A DNA stretch of 8,707 nt from Rhodospirillaceae bacterium. GTDB lineage: Bacteria > Pseudomonadota > Alphaproteobacteria > UBA8366 > GCA-2717185. Shown piece after piece: positions 6,149 to 8,707 of this stretch. The stretch is from the NCBI GenBank assembly GCA_002717185.1, contig PBDC01000009.1, positions 13,598 to 22,304 on the forward strand. Reading direction: 5' to 3'. Both the position numbers and the translations under genes were made by a program. The notes below the pieces were generated by a model. The model was not told the DNA's origin. It ran no database searches and worked only from the letters and a program-made list of their open reading frames with translations. Every line of letters starts with the position of its first letter. Position 1 is the stretch's first letter.

Positions 6149-6154
6149 GAGAGG
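6149..6154 (+). promoter_or_regulatory. Ribosome binding site of the GNAT gene
   Basis: GAGAGG lies 8 nt before ATG 6163, inside the 17-nt gap after the thioesterase stop codon. Confidence 0.65.
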
Positions 6155-6162
6155 CAGACGCG

Positions 6163-6657
6163 ATGCAAGAAGACCGTCGTATCAGAGCCTTCCAGCCAAG
6201 CGACTTGGTGCGCCTGCACGAGATCCGCACAGAAGCCTATGAACCGATCTTCGCCGCCTTCCGAAAGATCGTGGGTAACGTGATCGCCGACATCGCAATC
6301 ACCTCAGCCGAGAAATCACAAGCAATGTATCTCGACAAAATCTGCGCCAAAGGTTCAGACCGCGATGTATTCGTCGTGGAGCGCCAAGGCATGATTATCG
6401 GCTTCTACTCTCTTGGCCTCGATCATGAAATAAAGGTTGGCGAAATTGATCTCAACGCAGTCGACCCTGCGTATCAAGCTGGCGGAATCGGTACCGCTAT
6501 GTACGAGGATGCACTCGCTCGTATGAAGGCGGCCGGCATGAAAGTAGCCAACGTCGCCACCGGCGCTGACGACAGTCACGCTCCGGCCCGCCGAGCATAC
6601 GAAAAGGCGGGCTTCGGACCAGTGCTGCCGTGCGTGTATTTGTATAAAAAGTTGTAA
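6163..6657 (+). CDS. GNAT family N-acetyltransferase
   Basis: This 164-residue protein is a single GNAT domain that transfers an acetyl group from acetyl-CoA to an amine. It opens with the typical IRAFQPSDLVRLHEI strand-helix. The acetyl-CoA pyrophosphate-binding motif A is present as VDPAYQAGGIGTAMYEDAL (residues 100-118), with the Q-x-x-G-x-G core at 105-110. Motif B is PARRAYEKAGF (141-151), and the final strand is VYLYKKL. The central strand FVVERQGMIIGFYSL (70-84) fits the fold. The start has a good ribosome binding site. It is coupled to the thioesterase gene upstream. Its stop codon is 6 nt from that of the convergent dehydrogenase gene. The acceptor substrate, small molecule or protein, cannot be told. 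Confidence 0.88.
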   Translation: MQEDRRIRAFQPSDLVRLHEIRTEAYEPIFAAFRKIVGNVIADIAITSAEKSQAMYLDKICAKGSDRDVFVVERQGMIIGFYSLGLDHEIKVGEIDLNAVDPAYQAGGIGTAMYEDALARMKAAGMKVANVATGADDSHAPARRAYEKAGFGPVLPCVYLYKKL

Positions 6658-6663
6658 TGAATT

Positions 6664-7677
6664 CTATCGAGGGTTCGTCAGAAATTGTGTATTCACGCAA
6701 TTCCGCATCGGAGCACCCATCAGATAATTGATTACCGTCGCTGCTCCCTTTTCGCGGCAATCGCGGGCGCCATCTGGGCTGTACCAGGCAGCGTGCGGGG
6801 TGACTATGAGGCGACCGTCGGTCCAGTCCTCGCGGTTCTTCAGCGCCTGAAACAGCGGGTGTTTTGGGTCCGGCGGTTCTTGCGGCAACACATCGAGGCC
6901 TGCAGCAGCGATACGGTCGGCCTTCAATGCCTCGGTTACCGCGTCTACATCAACAACTTCACCACGTGAGGTGTTAAGCAGGATAGCGTGTTGCTTCATG
7001 CAAGATAACGCCTGTCCATTGATCATTCCTCGCGTCTCCTCAGTCAGCGGCGTATGGCATGAGATCACGTCCGCATCGCGAAGCAGGTCCTCCAGGCTCT
7101 CGCGCCGGCCAAAGCCAACCGACTGCTCGCTGCCATCCGGCAGGTAGGGGTCGTAGAAGATGACCTCCATGCCGAGCGCCTTAGCCCGCAAACCCGCTGC
7201 AGTGCCAATTCGGCCTCGCCCGACCAAGCCGAAGGTCTCTCCGCGCAACCTGCGTACCACTGGAGTCTCGATACCCCGCCATTTGGCAACCGGCTCGTCT
7301 ACTAGATTAATGTGGTGACGCACGATGCCGCGGGTCAGCGCCAACATCAGCCCGATCGCATGGTCCGCAACGTCCGTGGTGCCGTAATCCGGCACGTTGC
7401 AGGCGACGACACCTCGCTTGCCAGCCTCTTCGATATTGATCGCATCGAAGCCGACCCCCATGCGCACGACAATACGCACCTTATTCGCCTTATCGAGCAT
7501 CGTGGAGTTACAGGGTATACGACCCCAGACCATCAACCCGTCTGCCGCTGCCCATACATCGTCGGCGACGTCGTCCAGCGATTGTGCCTGAAAGAGCCGG
7601 AAATCAGCGCGGTCGCCAATAACGGACTTCTCGAACTCCGCCGTATCGAACCGCGCGTCGGGCATCACGATTAACAT
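6664..7677 (-). CDS. D-isomer-specific 2-hydroxyacid dehydrogenase, CtBP-like group
   Basis: This 337-residue NAD(P)-dependent oxidoreductase interconverts 2-keto and D-2-hydroxy acids. The Rossmann motif is GLVGRGRIG (residues 150-158) with Asp176 (FYDPY) at the end of the second strand, which favours NAD over NADP. The catalytic trio is Arg238 (NTSRGEVVD), Glu267 (PQEPPD) and His295 (TPHAAWYS). The HAAWYSPDG ending resembles the CtBP-like dehydrogenase branch (PHAAFYS). ATG at 7675-7677 is chosen because AAGGAG (CTCCTT on the plus strand, 7689-7694) precedes it and the protein then starts directly with the first beta strand (MLIVMPDARF). The in-frame ATG at 7755 would overlap the upstream methyltransferase by 20 nt and add an unlikely 26-residue leader. 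It is probably cotranscribed behind the methyltransferase. The substrate is unknown. Confidence 0.9.
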   Translation of the reverse strand: MLIVMPDARFDTAEFEKSVIGDRADFRLFQAQSLDDVADDVWAAADGLMVWGRIPCNSTMLDKANKVRIVVRMGVGFDAINIEEAGKRGVVACNVPDYGTTDVADHAIGLMLALTRGIVRHHINLVDEPVAKWRGIETPVVRRLRGETFGLVGRGRIGTAAGLRAKALGMEVIFYDPYLPDGSEQSVGFGRRESLEDLLRDADVISCHTPLTEETRGMINGQALSCMKQHAILLNTSRGEVVDVDAVTEALKADRIAAAGLDVLPQEPPDPKHPLFQALKNREDWTDGRLIVTPHAAWYSPDGARDCREKGAATVINYLMGAPMRNCVNTQFLTNPR

Positions 7678-7688
7678 AACTGGATATT

Positions 7689-7694
7689 CTCCTT
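7689..7694 (-). promoter_or_regulatory. Ribosome binding site of the hydroxyacid dehydrogenase gene
   Basis: AAGGAG on the minus strand, 11 nt before the ATG at 7677, just after the methyltransferase stop codon. The spacing is slightly long but the match is strong. Confidence 0.6.
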
Positions 7695-7735
7695 GTCTTG
7701 AAGCGGCGCGAGCATCGTGCCTTGTGCCCGGCAGG

Positions 7736-8707
7736 TCAACCAGCGGCCCGGCCAATTACGGCGAAGATTGGGTCGGAAGTGCTCATCTGTCGATAATAGG
7801 GGTCGTCCACCGGGCGAGGGTAGCCGCGATAGGAACGGGTTTCGATTTCCGTGAAGCCGCCCGCCGTCTCGAAATACTGCACAACAAGTGCCATCTGCTC
7901 AAAGGGGTGCAGCTCAGTCCACAACCGCGTCACCTTGGGCGGAAACCAGCGGTTGGAAAAGGTCACTGCGAAGGCAGCATTGGGCCTAAGCAACCGCGCC
8001 ACCTCACTTAGCGTTCGTACAGGGTCGACTAGATAGTCGATCGAGACGGTGCAAATTGCTGCATCGAAAATGCCGTCAACAAAAGGAATGTCTAGTTTAG
8101 AGTTGAGATCGGCAACCACCGCACCTGATAACACCGGGTTCTTGTTCATCTCTTGCCCATTTAGGCCAAGCCCGTAGCACGCTCCCATCATTTGACCATC
8201 CAACAAATTGGAATGCACGCTGCTCATCAGATCCAGCACCAAACCGTCTTCGGGGATGATTTCGTTATAAACCGCGCCCAAGATCCGTTGCGCACGGCTA
8301 TCTATATGCGCCACGATACGTGCCGGAGCGTAAAATTGGGGATCGGGCGCCTCATCTGGTCGGCGGTAGGATTTTTCGTCGAGAAATTCTGTGGGTTGCC
8401 CTTGGTGACAAGCCTGCATGCCCGGTCCGGTGGCAAGGTCCGATAGCCAATCAATCGGCATACGCTCGATTGGGTCGCTCAGCGTCCCGACTACCTTGGT
8501 GCTGAGGATGAGTGCGCGGCCCGTCAAAGGGTGCCGAGCATCCACCGTCAACCCAATTGGGGAGGCGGCCGTGCAACGCACACTTGGAAACCAGCCCCGG
8601 CGATCACTAGTCGAAAACCAGTTAGCCGGATAAAAGCGGCCGAATTTTGGTGTAAGTGGCGTCCCATCCGCGTAACGCGCTCCGAAATCAGACCGTGGCA
8701 AGGTCAT
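7736..8707 (-). CDS. SAM-dependent methyltransferase with SlyD/FKBP-like N-terminal segment
   Basis: The 323-residue reading begins with ATG exactly at the window edge (8705-8707), so the true start could lie further out and its ribosome binding site is not visible. The C-terminal two thirds is a class I methyltransferase (Methyltransf_11-like). It has LVLDLMSS (residues 156-163) at the motif I position, GLGLNGQEM (179-187), ICTVSIDYLVDP (218-229) as post-II, and LLRPNAAFAVTFSNRWFPPK (239-258). Motif I lacks the usual GxGxG glycines. The N-terminal part contains RGWFPSV and VDARHPLTGRAL (55-66). The latter resembles the D-x-NHPLAG-x-L signature at the end of SlyD/FkpB-type FKBP domains, although the catalytic FKBP core is not present. 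Similar architectures are, from memory, annotated simply as methyltransferase-domain proteins; substrate unknown. The hydroxyacid dehydrogenase gene follows after about 58 nt. Confidence 0.82.
   Translation of the reverse strand: MTLPRSDFGARYADGTPLTPKFGRFYPANWFSTSDRRGWFPSVRCTAASPIGLTVDARHPLTGRALILSTKVVGTLSDPIERMPIDWLSDLATGPGMQACHQGQPTEFLDEKSYRRPDEAPDPQFYAPARIVAHIDSRAQRILGAVYNEIIPEDGLVLDLMSSVHSNLLDGQMMGACYGLGLNGQEMNKNPVLSGAVVADLNSKLDIPFVDGIFDAAICTVSIDYLVDPVRTLSEVARLLRPNAAFAVTFSNRWFPPKVTRLWTELHPFEQMALVVQYFETAGGFTEIETRSYRGYPRPVDDPYYRQMSTSDPIFAVIGRAAG

Noticed and set aside
7312..7674. 120-codon plus-strand ORF within the dehydrogenase gene
   Set aside because: Shadow frame of a gene with complete catalytic motifs.
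7678..7755. ATG 7755 as start of the hydroxyacid dehydrogenase, overlapping the methyltransferase gene
   Set aside because: The added 26 residues precede the natural first beta strand, and AAGGAG is placed for ATG 7677.
1..8707. CRISPR arrays, tRNA/rRNA genes, insertion sequences, toxin-antitoxin or defence genes
   Set aside because: No regularly spaced repeats, cloverleaf-like segments, transposase motifs or terminal inverted repeats were seen on reading both strands. A short or diverged RNA gene could still be missed without a covariance-model search.

Overview
The window is a stretch of bacterial chromosome, most likely from an alphaproteobacterium. The evidence is a moderately GC-rich coding style, AGGAG-type ribosome binding sites, and a short (319-residue) alphaproteobacterial-looking class I NrdB next to a NrdA that ends in CLSC-Gln. 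No rRNA, tRNA, CRISPR array, insertion sequence or phage gene was seen. The exact taxon cannot be fixed by reading alone.

Layout. (1) 1-1584, plus strand: the 3' end of nrdA (class I ribonucleotide reductase large subunit), an unusually long 249-nt spacer, and complete nrdB. This is housekeeping dNTP synthesis. (2) 1585-1751: a convergent intergenic stretch with two weak stem-loops. (3) 1752-2489, minus strand: a family-3 solute-binding protein with no visible signal peptide and no permease or ATPase beside it. (4) 2605-4852, plus strand: a mandelate racemase/muconate lactonizing-type enolase-superfamily enzyme followed after 64 nt by a luciferase-like (LLM) flavin-dependent oxidoreductase. 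They are divergent from the binding-protein gene and share a 115-nt control region with it. (5) 4853-5332: 480 nt with only one doubtful small basic ORF. (6) 5333-6657, plus strand: a double-hotdog thioesterase-like protein followed after 17 nt by a GNAT acetyltransferase. (7) 6664-8707, minus strand: a class I SAM-dependent methyltransferase whose N-terminal part resembles the tail of a SlyD-type FKBP domain, followed after 57-58 nt by a CtBP-like D-2-hydroxyacid dehydrogenase. This unit converges on the acetyltransferase gene with only 6 nt between the stop codons.

How the parts may work together (inference): the genes after nrdB look like an accessory catabolic island for an unidentified organic or hydroxy acid. 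It contains a ligand-binding protein, a sugar-acid-dehydratase-like enolase enzyme, a flavin monooxygenase or oxidoreductase, a CoA-thioesterase-like protein, an acetyltransferase and a hydroxyacid dehydrogenase. No substrate can be assigned from the sequence, and no regulator or transporter membrane component lies in the window. I found no clear new defence, mobile or RNA system. The most unusual items are the FKBP-tail/methyltransferase architecture, the leaderless solute-binding protein paired divergently with an enolase-superfamily enzyme, and the gene-poor 480-nt gap.
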